Of a stretch of 64,000 bases of DNA, positions 51,334 through 60,032 are shown in pieces (position 1 is the stretch's first letter; each line of letters begins with the position of its first letter). The DNA lies in contig NZ_NBXB01000029.1 of NCBI RefSeq assembly GCF_003399635.1, positions 62,001 to 126,000 of the forward strand, given 5' to 3'. Source of the stretch: Subtercola boreus. GTDB lineage: Bacteria; Actinomycetota; Actinomycetes; Actinomycetales; Microbacteriaceae. The position numbers and the translations under genes are program-made. The notes under the pieces were generated by a model. The model made no database searches, had not been told where the DNA came from, and worked only from the letters and a program-made list of their open reading frames with translations.

Positions 51334-54300
51334 GACGACACGGCCTTCACGAGGTGGATGCGGTACTCCCAGGCGCCGTGCGGATCGCGCTCCCCGAGAT
51401 CGGCCCGGCCCGGGAACGTGCTGCCGGCCATCCCGGTCGCCGCCGTCTCGATCCGCTCGCGGAACACGGCCATCGCGTCGTCATCGAGGGGCTCCTGCGC
51501 GAGCAGCTTGTACTGCACCTTGTTCGCGCCGGCGCCCGAGGTGACGGCGACGTAGAGCAGCATGGCGCCGCCGCTCTCGCCGGGCTGCGCCGCGGGTGGT
51601 AGTGCTGCGGGTGGCTGCGCCGCGGGTGGTGGCGCGGCGGGCTCGTCTCCGTCCGTCGCGCTGCTCGGCAATGCGCTGGCGTGCAACGCGCTGGCCTGCA
51701 GTGCTCCGGCCCGCAGCGCGAGCTGGTAGCTGCCCAGCTGCGCGTGGCTCGACACCGCGGCGGACGTCGGCGCCGACGACCCCGTCTTCAGGTCGACGAC
51801 ACTCACGCGACCGTCGGCGCGCCGCTCGAGACGGTCGACGGTTCCGCGGAGCCGCGCCCGCCCCACGTCGAGCGAGAAGGCCGCCTCGCCGCCGAGCAGC
51901 ACTCCTCCCTCCCGTTCGAAGCCGCGCAGGTATTCCGAGAGCCCAGCCACTTTCGCCTCGGTCTTCACGCGCTCACGTTCGGCCAGCCAGGGCGACTCGA
52001 ACTGCAGTTCGCCCCAGCGTTCGTCGAGTCGCTGCCAGAGCGCAGCGGTGCTGAGGGGGTCGGCCACAGGGGGGTCGACCGCGACATCCGGATCGGATTC
52101 GGCGGTGGCCTCCTCCATCACCGAGTGCAGCAGCGTGCCGATGCCCGCCGAGAGCCCGAACGTGGAGCCTGAGACCCGGTCGATGAACCAGGCCAGCGGC
52201 GACTTCTCGAAGGTCTCGAGTTTCGACGGCGAGACGTCGACCCTGGTGGCAGGGTCGTCGAGGTCGACCAGCGGCTCGGTGGTCGACGGTTCGAGCACCC
52301 CGTACCAGCTGAGCGGATCGGCCCCCGGCACACCCTCGGCGGCGAGCCGGGCGAGCGCATCTGCCGCAGCGGGGTCGCCCGTCGTGGCGAGGCGGCGGCG
52401 GAGGCTCCCCACGAGTGCGCGGAGGGAGAGCGGATGCTCGGCCGCCGATCGCTGGAACGCCGAGGTGGCTGCGGGGATGCGAGCAGCAGCAGAGGTGGCC
52501 GCCGCAGTGGCTATGGCAGTGGCGGTCGCGTCGGCGGCAGTGGCGGTCGCGTTGGCAGTGGCGGCGGCGGTGGCGGCAGCTGCGCCGGCCGCGGTGGTGG
52601 GGACGCCAGCTGTGGCCACCTCACCCGCCGAGGCAACCGGCCCCACCGGCCCCTCCGGCACCAGGCGCACGAACGGCGACGGCTGCTCGTCGTCGTTCGC
52701 CACGCTCGTCAGCACGACCTGGGTTCTTGCCCGCGACACGGCGAGCACGAACATCCGCAGCTCGTCGCCGAGCACCTCTGCCCGTTCGTCGACATCCGGC
52801 ACCGGGGTGCCGTCGACGAGCTCGGCGAGCCGGTCGGGATGCAGCAGCGAACCGCGGAGGCGGAGGTTCGGCCAGACGGAATCCTGCAGGCCTGCCACGA
52901 CGACCACGTCGAACTCCATGCCGATCACACCGTTGGGGGTCGAGACGACGACGGCGTCGGAGGCGGAGCGCGGCGACAGGGAGTCTTCGGGCACCTCGGA
53001 CGTCAGCAGGTCGACCAGGAAGTCGGCGGCCGGCCGATGCGGATAGCGCTCGACGAAGCGTTTCGCCGAGCTGAAGAGACCAACGACACCATCGAGGTTG
53101 CGGTTCGCCTCGTCAGCGAGGATGCCCGACCCGACGGACGCCTTCTGCCAGCCGCGCGCGAGGCCGCTCCGGCTCCAGAGCTCCCAGAGCAGCTCCTCGA
53201 TGCTCGCGCCGGCAGCGTTCCTCTCCCGCACGGCTGCGAGCGCGTCGGCCAGACGCTGCGCCCGGCGGCCCGGTGACGAGTCGATGGTGGCGAGCCGCCC
53301 CGGCGCGGCAAGGCTCTGGGTGACGAGCACGTCGGCCGGCCGGTTGCCGCCGCCCGCCAACTCCTCCTGCCGGAGCGCGAGGCGGAGGCGCCGGAGCCCC
53401 ACGGAGTCGAGGCCGCCCAGCGGCCCGAGCAGCAGCTCCCCCGCCAGCGTATCGTCGAGCGGTTGCACGCCGACCGCCGCGGCGACGGCCGTCGCGAGGT
53501 GCCTGGCCGCATAGTCGTCGCGGAGCGCACGCCCACCCGTCTGGGTGGACGCCGGAACCTCAGCAACGGCGAGGCCCCGCACGAGGGATGTGATGAGCGC
53601 CCCCGAACGCACCACGACGGCCATGCGGTTCCACGGGACCCCGCGGAGGAGGTGATGCTCCCTCAGCAGGTGCACGATCGCTGCGAGCTCGGCCGCCGGG
53701 GACTCGGACTCGATCCGCCGGACTGCCGGCACCCCCGACGCCTCGACGGCGGTCTCGGCCTCGAGAGCTGCCGCCGTGGCCCGCGCCGCACGTTGGCGAC
53801 CCGCCGCTGAGGCCCCGATGCGCGACGTGCCGCGGTCGACGAGCCCCCGGATGCCCGCGCCGTGCCGATACACGGCTTCGAGGTACACCGGGGCTGCCAC
53901 GTTCACCCGCTCGCCGAGCACGGCACCGAGCCGCCCGAGGGTGTCCTTCTCGCCGCCCCGGAACGAGGTGGTGGCCACATCGGGGTCGCCGAAGGCGAGA
54001 ACGGCGACGCCCCGGCGGGCGAGGGTCGCGACGAAGCTGACGGCGCCGCGGCTGAGTTGCTGCAGGTCGTCGACCACGATCATCCGTACCCCGGCGAGCG
54101 CAGCCGGGCCACCGTTCACCCGCGGCCCGCCGGGCACCCCGAAGGACACGCCCGCATCGCCCGACACGACCTGCAGACGCGCCTCGGCGATGAGTTCGGC
54201 CGAATCGAGGGAGGCGTCGCGGAAACCCGACACGACGTCCTGGTACTCCTCGGCGAAACGGCCGGCTGCGACCCATTCCGCGATGCCGTGCCGCCGGCCG

Positions 54301-54899
54301 AGCTCGGCGAGCTGGCGCGGGGAGACACCCGACTCCGTGGCGCGCATCATCAGCTCGCGGAGTTCGGTGCGGAACCCCCGGAGGGCGCGCACCTCCCCGG
54401 TCAGCGGATCGGGCCATTCGGGGCCGAAGCCCTCTTCGAGCTGGCCGGCCAGAAGGTCGGCGATGATGCGGTCCTGTTCGGCTCCGGTGAGGAGGGTCGG
54501 CAGCTCCATGCCGGACGCCGCCCGCGCCGACTGCACGATCTGGAAGGCGAGCGAGTTCACCGTGCGGGCGAGCGGCCCGTTCGTGGGCAGGCCGAGCCGG
54601 AGCGCCAGCGTGTCACGGAGCTGGGTCGCCCCCTGCCTCGTGGGAGTCAGCGCCAGCACTTCGGAGGGGAGATAACCCCGACTGCGCACCCGCTCGGCGA
54701 CCGTCTCGACGAGAGTCACCGTCTTGCCCGAGCCCGGGGCGCCGATGATGGCGCGGCTGACACCGTCTGCAGTGGCCAGCACCTCTGCCTGCGAACGGTC
54801 GAGTCCGAGGGCGGGGCGGAACGCGGAGAGCAGTCGGTCGCTCTCGTCTCGAAGCTGGGATGTCGGCACGTCTCCTAAGCTAACGGGCACCTCCGACAT
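51330..54899 (-). CDS. adnA: AdnA-like helicase-nuclease subunit
   Basis: The 1189-residue partner of AdnB. It has Walker A GAPGSGKT at 53-60, but the Walker B position reads MIVVDDLQQLSRG (Asp-Asp instead of Asp-Glu), in keeping with the weaker motor known for mycobacterial AdnA. A C-terminal nuclease domain has RGTVDRLERR and VSVVDLKTGSS. Two low-complexity insertions stand out: an Ala/Thr run near residues 760-820 and an Ala/Pro run near 1095-1130. The start at 54899 is the family-like one but lacks a clear ribosome-binding site; a GTG ten codons downstream follows TTAGGAGAC. Confidence 0.9.
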   Translation of the reverse strand: MSEVPVSLGDVPTSQLRDESDRLLSAFRPALGLDRSQAEVLATADGVSRAIIGAPGSGKTVTLVETVAERVRSRGYLPSEVLALTPTRQGATQLRDTLALRLGLPTNGPLARTVNSLAFQIVQSARAASGMELPTLLTGAEQDRIIADLLAGQLEEGFGPEWPDPLTGEVRALRGFRTELRELMMRATESGVSPRQLAELGRRHGIAEWVAAGRFAEEYQDVVSGFRDASLDSAELIAEARLQVVSGDAGVSFGVPGGPRVNGGPAALAGVRMIVVDDLQQLSRGAVSFVATLARRGVAVLAFGDPDVATTSFRGGEKDTLGRLGAVLGERVNVAAPVYLEAVYRHGAGIRGLVDRGTSRIGASAAGRQRAARATAAALEAETAVEASGVPAVRRIESESPAAELAAIVHLLREHHLLRGVPWNRMAVVVRSGALITSLVRGLAVAEVPASTQTGGRALRDDYAARHLATAVAAAVGVQPLDDTLAGELLLGPLGGLDSVGLRRLRLALRQEELAGGGNRPADVLVTQSLAAPGRLATIDSSPGRRAQRLADALAAVRERNAAGASIEELLWELWSRSGLARGWQKASVGSGILADEANRNLDGVVGLFSSAKRFVERYPHRPAADFLVDLLTSEVPEDSLSPRSASDAVVVSTPNGVIGMEFDVVVVAGLQDSVWPNLRLRGSLLHPDRLAELVDGTPVPDVDERAEVLGDELRMFVLAVSRARTQVVLTSVANDDEQPSPFVRLVPEGPVGPVASAGEVATAGVPTTAAGAAAATAAATANATATAADATATAIATAAATSAAARIPAATSAFQRSAAEHPLSLRALVGSLRRRLATTGDPAAADALARLAAEGVPGADPLSWYGVLEPSTTEPLVDLDDPATRVDVSPSKLETFEKSPLAWFIDRVSGSTFGLSAGIGTLLHSVMEEATAESDPDVAVDPPVADPLSTAALWQRLDERWGELQFESPWLAERERVKTEAKVAGLSEYLRGFEREGGVLLGGEAAFSLDVGRARLRGTVDRLERRADGRVSVVDLKTGSSAPTSAAVSSHAQLGSYQLALRAGALQASALHASALPSSATDGDEPAAPPPAAQPPAALPPAAQPGESGGAMLLYVAVTSGAGANKVQYKLLAQEPLDDDAMAVFRERIETAATGMAGSTFPGRADLGERDPHGAWEYRIHLVKAVSS

Positions 54900-55022
54900 C
54901 CCCGGTGTTCGCTCTCGGCGAGTGCTGACGGCGGCCGAACGGGCGGGCCGGGCATCCGTTCTGCCGTAATCTGGGCACGTGGATCTGGTCACAGCCCACA
55001 GAACTCTCGAAAGGCGCACCTG

Positions 55023-55247
55023 GTGGAAATTCGTATCGGCATTGCACACACTCCCCGCGAACTGAGCTTCGAGACGAACCAGTCTCCCGACGAGATCGAG
55101 CAGACCGTCTCTGCCGCGCTGACCAGCGGAACCGGTCACCTCTCGCTAAAGGACAACAAGGGCAAGCTGTACCTGGTTCCCGTCGCCGGCCTCACCTACG
55201 TCGAGATCGGCACCGAGGAGTCCCGCCGCATCGGTTTCGTCGGCTAG
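55023..55247 (+). CDS. DUF3107 domain-containing protein
   Basis: A 74-residue protein of a conserved actinobacterial family of unknown function (M. tuberculosis has a homolog near this locus). It is compact and mixed alpha/beta: VEIRIGIAHTPRELSFET, then SPDEIEQTVSAAL and LYLVPVAGLTYVEIG. The GTG at 55023 is used; GAAAGG lies upstream. It is divergent from adnA and is followed 16 bases later by a small membrane protein gene. Confidence 0.92.
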   Translation: MEIRIGIAHTPRELSFETNQSPDEIEQTVSAALTSGTGHLSLKDNKGKLYLVPVAGLTYVEIGTEESRRIGFVG

Positions 55248-55263
55248 CGGCGGCCCGCCCAGC

Positions 55264-55569
55264 ATGGAACTCCTCTTCGTCACCCTCGGCGGCATCATCC
55301 TCGGCCTGCTCGGCCGTTACCTGTTCCCGCTCAGGGACACGCACGGCGTGCTGCTCGTGCCAGCTCTCGGCGCCGCCTCGGCCGCGATCCTCTGGGAGGC
55401 GATGACCTGGCTCGGCCTGCCCTACAATGGCGGCTGGATCTGGGTGATCGCGCTCGGCGGCACGGCCCTCATCGTGGCACTCGTCACCCCGTCGCTCGGT
55501 CGTGCTCGCAGAACGCGCGACCGGGCGGAGCTCAGCGCCCTGCTGAGCCCGAGCGCCCGCACGAACTAG
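55264..55569 (+). CDS. Small membrane protein of unknown function
   Basis: A 101-residue protein with three hydrophobic segments (about 1-20, 28-50 and 58-78) and a basic, polar tail (SLGRARRTRDRAEL). No family is recognised. It follows the DUF3107 gene at 16 bases and precedes the kynureninase gene at 48 bases on the same strand, so the three may be co-transcribed. Confidence 0.75.
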   Translation: MELLFVTLGGIILGLLGRYLFPLRDTHGVLLVPALGAASAAILWEAMTWLGLPYNGGWIWVIALGGTALIVALVTPSLGRARRTRDRAELSALLSPSARTN

Positions 55570-55617
55570 CGGCATACCCTCCCCACAGAAACTCCCGTCA
55601 CACAAGGCCGGTTCCGG

Positions 55618-56895
55618 ATGCCCGTACCCCTCACCCTCGGCGAAGCTCTCGAGCGTGCTGGCCACCTCGACCGCGCCGACCCGCTCGGCCGGTACCGCGA
55701 CCTGTTCGTGGCTCCCGAGGCTCAGGATGCCGCGGCCGCCGCCGCCCGACCGGCAGACTCCATCGTCGCCTACCTCGACGGCAACTCCCTCGGCCGGCCA
55801 CTGCTCTCCACTGCCGACACCCTGTCCGCGTTCGTCCGTGACGCGTGGGGTTCCCGCCTCATCCGAGGCTGGGACGAGGGGTGGTTGCAGCTTCCCACCG
55901 TGATCGGCGACGAACTCGCAGCAGCCGCCCTCGGCGCGGCCCCCGGCCAGACGATGATCGGCGACTCGACCACCGTGCTGCTCTACAAGGCGATACGCGC
56001 CGCTGTGGACGCCCGCCCGGGCCGCACGGAGATCGTGGTCGACAGCGACAACTTCCCCACCGACCGTTACATCGTCGAGGGCATCGCCGCCGAGCGCGGC
56101 CTCACCGTGCGCTGGATCGAGACCTCTCCCCGGCTCGGGCTCACCGCAGAGCTCCTGGCAGAGGCCGTGGGCGAACGCACCGCCGTCGTGGTGGCCAGCC
56201 AGGTCGCCTACCGTTCGGGCTACCTGGCCGACGTCGAAGCGCTCACCCGCATCACGCACGACGCCGGAGCGCTCATCGTCTGGGACCTCTGCCACTCCGC
56301 CGGCAGCGTGCCCATCCTGCTCGACGAGTGGCAGGTGGACATCGCGGTCGGCTGCACCTACAAATACCTCAACGGCGGGCCCGGTTCGCCGGCGTTCCTC
56401 TACGTGCGCCACGAGTTGCAGCCCCAGCTCCGGCAGCCCATCTGGGGCTGGCTCGGCCACGCGGAACCGTTCGCCATGGGCCCGGGGTACGACAGTGCCC
56501 CGGGCATCCGGAGCTTCCAGAGCGGAACGCCGCCCGTGATCGGCATGCTCGCGATGCGCGACATGATCGCGCTCATCGGCACCGCGGGCATCCCGGCCGT
56601 GCGCGCGAAGTCGGTCGCGCTCACCGAACTCACGATCGAACTCGCCGATGCCTGGCTGACACCGTTCGGCGTCGAGGTCGCCTCCCCCCGGCAGAGCGAC
56701 GGGCGCGGCAGCCACGTGACCCTCGACCACCCCCGGTTCCGCGAGGTCGTCGCCGCCCTCTGGCAGACCGGCGTCGTGCCCGACTTCCGCGCGCCCGAGG
56801 GTCTCCGCGTCGGTCTCTCCCCGCTCAGCACCAGCTTCACCGAGACGGTGCTGGGCCTCGCGGCCATCCGAGAGGCTCTCGAACCCGCTGCCTGA
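55618..56895 (+). CDS. kynU: Kynureninase
   Basis: A PLP-dependent enzyme splitting kynurenine to anthranilate and alanine, or 3-hydroxykynurenine in the NAD pathway. The 425-residue protein has YLDGNSLGRPL near the N-terminus, VDSDNFPTDRYI, VIVWDLCHSAGSVP-type cofactor binding (IVWDLCHSAG) and CTYKYLNGGPGSPAFLYV with the Schiff-base Lys. The C-terminal EVASPRQSDGRGSHVTLDHP block follows. These fit kynureninase within the class V aminotransferases. No other tryptophan-degradation gene is in the window. Confidence 0.92.
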   Translation: MPVPLTLGEALERAGHLDRADPLGRYRDLFVAPEAQDAAAAAARPADSIVAYLDGNSLGRPLLSTADTLSAFVRDAWGSRLIRGWDEGWLQLPTVIGDELAAAALGAAPGQTMIGDSTTVLLYKAIRAAVDARPGRTEIVVDSDNFPTDRYIVEGIAAERGLTVRWIETSPRLGLTAELLAEAVGERTAVVVASQVAYRSGYLADVEALTRITHDAGALIVWDLCHSAGSVPILLDEWQVDIAVGCTYKYLNGGPGSPAFLYVRHELQPQLRQPIWGWLGHAEPFAMGPGYDSAPGIRSFQSGTPPVIGMLAMRDMIALIGTAGIPAVRAKSVALTELTIELADAWLTPFGVEVASPRQSDGRGSHVTLDHPRFREVVAALWQTGVVPDFRAPEGLRVGLSPLSTSFTETVLGLAAIREALEPAA

Positions 56896-56906
56896 CCCCC
56901 ACCCCT

Positions 56907-56964
56907 TCGTGGAGTCGATTTCCGACCTAAAAGCCACGACTTGGGGCGGAAATCCACTCCACGA
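56907..56964. repeat. Intergenic inverted repeat
   Basis: Two 18-base arms (56907-56924 and 56947-56964) are inverted copies with one mismatch and enclose 22 bases. The arm core is TCGTGGAGTCGATTTCCG. It lies between the convergent kynureninase and ferritin-fold genes. No T-run follows, so it is not a textbook terminator; it could be a dispersed palindromic element. Confidence 0.75.
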
Positions 56965-56999
56965 TTGAGCTTTGGGAGCGCGGGGCGGGCAGGGGGCCG

Positions 57000-57716
57000 T
57001 CAGGCCGTGAGGCCGAGGCCGTCCATGCGGCGGCTGTGCTTCGCGATGAGCTCGGTGAAGACGGGCTCGATGCGCTCCTCGTCCGTGCGCGCGTTGTCGG
57101 TGTGGTGGATTGCCGAACGCGCCACCAGGAGGGTGTCGCCGACGAGGCGCCGCCCCCAGAGCGCGAGGCGGGAACCGAGAGAGGGGTCTTCGGCGATCGC
57201 GTCGTTCAGCAGCACCACGATTGCAGCGCGGCCCGTCTCGCCACTGATCAGCTGCGCAGCCCGGGGGCCGATGTCGCCCTCGAGGCCGGTTGCGAGAAGC
57301 ACGAAGAAGTCGTCGAGGATGCCCGCGGTCAGGTAGATGCTCGCCAGCGACTCGTACCAGTCGCTGCCCCGGATGACCGCGGCATAGGAGTCGATCGCCG
57401 GGGCGAACGCGGCCATCACGGCGGAGGGATCATCCACCCGGCGGCGAAGCTCCCCGACCAGCTTCTCGTGCTTGCCGAGGGCCTCGCCGGCTGCCGGGCC
57501 GAGCGATTCCTTCGCACGGACTGTCGGTGAGAGCATCACGGCGCGGGCGATCGCCTCGAAGATGGCGAGCTGGATGTACGCCGCCTGCCCGAGGTAGGGA
57601 AGCACCTCGGGCGTGAGTTCTGCCAGGTTCACCTTGGGCAGTGCACCCGATGTGCGGCGCGGTCGGAGGCGCGGAACATCGATGCGCACCGTCGGGCGCC
57701 TGAAGAATTCAAACAC
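57000..57716 (-). CDS. Ferritin-like fold protein, MiaE-like
   Basis: A 238-residue helical protein of the ferritin-like, tRNA hydroxylase-related family (compare M. tuberculosis Rv3210c). Possible di-iron ligands include Glu in AIFEAIARA and Glu/His in GEALGKHEKL, with later Asp/Glu in AGILDDFF and LLNDAIAEDP. The role in actinobacteria is not established. GTG at 57716 is preceded at exactly 6 bases by TAGAGT (57728-57723). It is divergent from the DEAD-box helicase gene, as in mycobacteria. Confidence 0.85.
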   Translation of the reverse strand: MFEFFRRPTVRIDVPRLRPRRTSGALPKVNLAELTPEVLPYLGQAAYIQLAIFEAIARAVMLSPTVRAKESLGPAAGEALGKHEKLVGELRRRVDDPSAVMAAFAPAIDSYAAVIRGSDWYESLASIYLTAGILDDFFVLLATGLEGDIGPRAAQLISGETGRAAIVVLLNDAIAEDPSLGSRLALWGRRLVGDTLLVARSAIHHTDNARTDEERIEPVFTELIAKHSRRMDGLGLTA

Positions 57717-57935
57717 TCGCTCACTCTAGCGGAGGGCCAGGGGCCACCCTGGCGCTAAACTGGTGGGGACCCTGACACGAATCGGGGCCTCTACGCCGCC
57801 GCTAGGCGCCATCGCCGGCCGACATGAACGCAGTCCGGACGCACAGAGCCGACGCACACCACAGTGCCAACGCACCGCATCCGCACCGACTGACGATCCC
57901 CGGCGTACCCATTGACCTGACAGGGCCCACGCACA

Positions 57936-59933
57936 GTGACTTTCACCGAACCTTCCTCCCCCGACTCCCTCCCCGAAGACCTGAACGCACCCGTCGAGGT
58001 GATCGATGTGGTCGCACCCGACCCACTGGTGGGTGACGCCTTCCTCACCGACACCACGTTCTCCGACCTGAAGATCGAGCAGGATCTCGTCGATGCCCTC
58101 GCTTCGAAGGGCATCCTCCACCCGTTCCCCATCCAGACCCAGACGATCCCCCTCGGCCTCGAGGGCCAGGACATCATCGGCCAGGCCAAGACGGGCACCG
58201 GCAAGACCTTCGGCTTCGGCCTCCCCCTTCTGCAGCGCCTCGGCGCGAACCCGGAGCCCGGCGTGCAGGCGCTCGTCGTCGTGCCGACCCGCGAGCTCGC
58301 CGTGCAGGTCACCGAAGACCTCCAGCTCGCGGCATCCAACCGCCCCACCACCGTCATCGCGATCTACGGCGGCAAGTCGTACGAAGGCCAGATCGAACAG
58401 CTGAAGGCTGGCGCCCAGATCGTCGTCGGAACCCCCGGGCGCCTCCTCGACCTCGCCGGCCAGCGTCTGCTGTCGCTCGCGAACGTGAAGGTGATGGTGC
58501 TCGACGAGGCCGACAAGATGCTCGACCTGGGCTTCCTCGCCGACGTCGAGAAGCTCTTCGCACAGACGCCCGCAGGCCGCCACACCATGCTCTTCTCTGC
58601 GACCATGCCCGGCCCGGTCGTGGCGCTCGCGCGCCGGTTCATGAGCCGGCCGATCCACATCCGCGCGACCGACCCCGACGAGGGCCTCACCCAGGCCAAC
58701 ATCAAGCACGTGGTCTACCGCGCCCACAATCTCGACAAGGACGAGGTCATCGCGCGCATCCTGCAGGCCGAGGGGCGCGGCAAGACCGTGATCTTCACCC
58801 GCACCAAGCGCGCAGCGGCCCGCCTCGTCGAAGAACTCGGCGACCGCGGCTTCAACACCGCAGCCGTGCACGGCGACCTCAACCAGGAACAGCGCGAGCG
58901 CGCCATGGCCGCGTTCAAGGCCGGCAAGCGCGACGTGCTCATCGCCACGGATGTCGCGGCCCGCGGTATCGACGTGAACGATGTCACGCACGTGATCAAC
59001 CACACCATCCCCGAAGACGAGAAGACCTACCTGCACCGCGCGGGCCGCACGGGCCGGGCCGGCAAGACCGGTATCGCCGTCACCTTCGTCGACTGGGACG
59101 ACCTGCACAAGTGGGCGCTCATCAACCGCGCCCTCGACATGGGACAGCCCGAGCCGGTCGAGACCTACTCCTCTTCTCCGCACCTCTACACCGACCTCGA
59201 CATCCCCGCCGGAGTGAAGGGGCGCCTGAAGCCCACACCGGCTGCGAAGGGCCCCGAGGGCGCCGCGAGCCGCCCGCCCCGCGAAGGCGGATCCGGTTCA
59301 CGCGGACCCCGTGAGGGCGGCCGCGAGGCACGTTCCGGCGGGCGCGGGGAGAACCGGAGCGACGGGCGCAGCGAGAGCCGTGCCGACAGCCGGTCGGCAG
59401 CAAGCGCCTCGAACGGCAGCTCCTCCGCAGGTGCCTCTGCGGGCAGCAGCAACACCGGCAACAGCAACGGCAACAGCACCCCCACCAGCGCCGAGAACCG
59501 CGGTGCCCAGGGCACCGGCCGCGGCACCCGCGACACCAGCCGCGTCGGCGTCGGCCTCGCCGGCGACCAGGCCACCGCTCTCGAGGGTGCCCAGCGTCCG
59601 CCGCGCATGCCCCGTGAGGCAGCCGAGCCCACCGGCAACGGCGACCGCCCCGCACGGAGCCGCAACCGCAGCGGCAACCGCTCCGGCGGCGCCTCCCGCG
59701 CCGGTGGCCAGAACGGAACCACGTCCGACGCCGTCTCGAGCGGGATGATCGGCGAGACCACGGCCGTCAGCTTCTCGGGCTCGGGCGAGGCGGCCCCGTC
59801 CGGCGGCAACGAGGGTGCGGCATCCAGTGCCTCGGCAACGGGCCACGGCTCGGCCGGCCACGAGCACCACGACGGCAACAGTGCACCCCGCCGCCGCAGC
59901 CGTTCGCGGGGCCGCGCGCCCCGCGCCGAGTAG
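57936..59933 (+). CDS. DEAD-box RNA helicase with Gly/Ser/Arg-rich tail
   Basis: A 665-residue RhlE-type helicase that remodels RNA. It has the Q-motif region HPFPIQTQTIP, Walker A AKTGTGKT at 84-91, PTRELAVQV, VLDEADKMLDLGF, SAT, and HRAGRTGRAGKTG in the second domain, which ends near residue 430. The last 230 residues are low complexity, rich in Gly, Ser, Asn, Arg and RGG-like groups, ending RRRSRSRGRAPRAE; such tails bind RNA and can favour condensates. Start is GTG at 57936. A 219-base gap precedes it, holding only promoter-like TAAACT near 57756. Confidence 0.93.
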   Translation: MTFTEPSSPDSLPEDLNAPVEVIDVVAPDPLVGDAFLTDTTFSDLKIEQDLVDALASKGILHPFPIQTQTIPLGLEGQDIIGQAKTGTGKTFGFGLPLLQRLGANPEPGVQALVVVPTRELAVQVTEDLQLAASNRPTTVIAIYGGKSYEGQIEQLKAGAQIVVGTPGRLLDLAGQRLLSLANVKVMVLDEADKMLDLGFLADVEKLFAQTPAGRHTMLFSATMPGPVVALARRFMSRPIHIRATDPDEGLTQANIKHVVYRAHNLDKDEVIARILQAEGRGKTVIFTRTKRAAARLVEELGDRGFNTAAVHGDLNQEQRERAMAAFKAGKRDVLIATDVAARGIDVNDVTHVINHTIPEDEKTYLHRAGRTGRAGKTGIAVTFVDWDDLHKWALINRALDMGQPEPVETYSSSPHLYTDLDIPAGVKGRLKPTPAAKGPEGAASRPPREGGSGSRGPREGGREARSGGRGENRSDGRSESRADSRSAASASNGSSSAGASAGSSNTGNSNGNSTPTSAENRGAQGTGRGTRDTSRVGVGLAGDQATALEGAQRPPRMPREAAEPTGNGDRPARSRNRSGNRSGGASRAGGQNGTTSDAVSSGMIGETTAVSFSGSGEAAPSGGNEGAASSASATGHGSAGHEHHDGNSAPRRRSRSRGRAPRAE

Positions 59934-60032
59934 AACGGCCGTTCGCTGAGCGCCAGTGCCCGGCGTGCGCGCCGGGCGACCCTGGTCAGCCTGACGGAGG
60001 GCGACGCCACGAAGCTCCGTGCCCTCCGGCGC

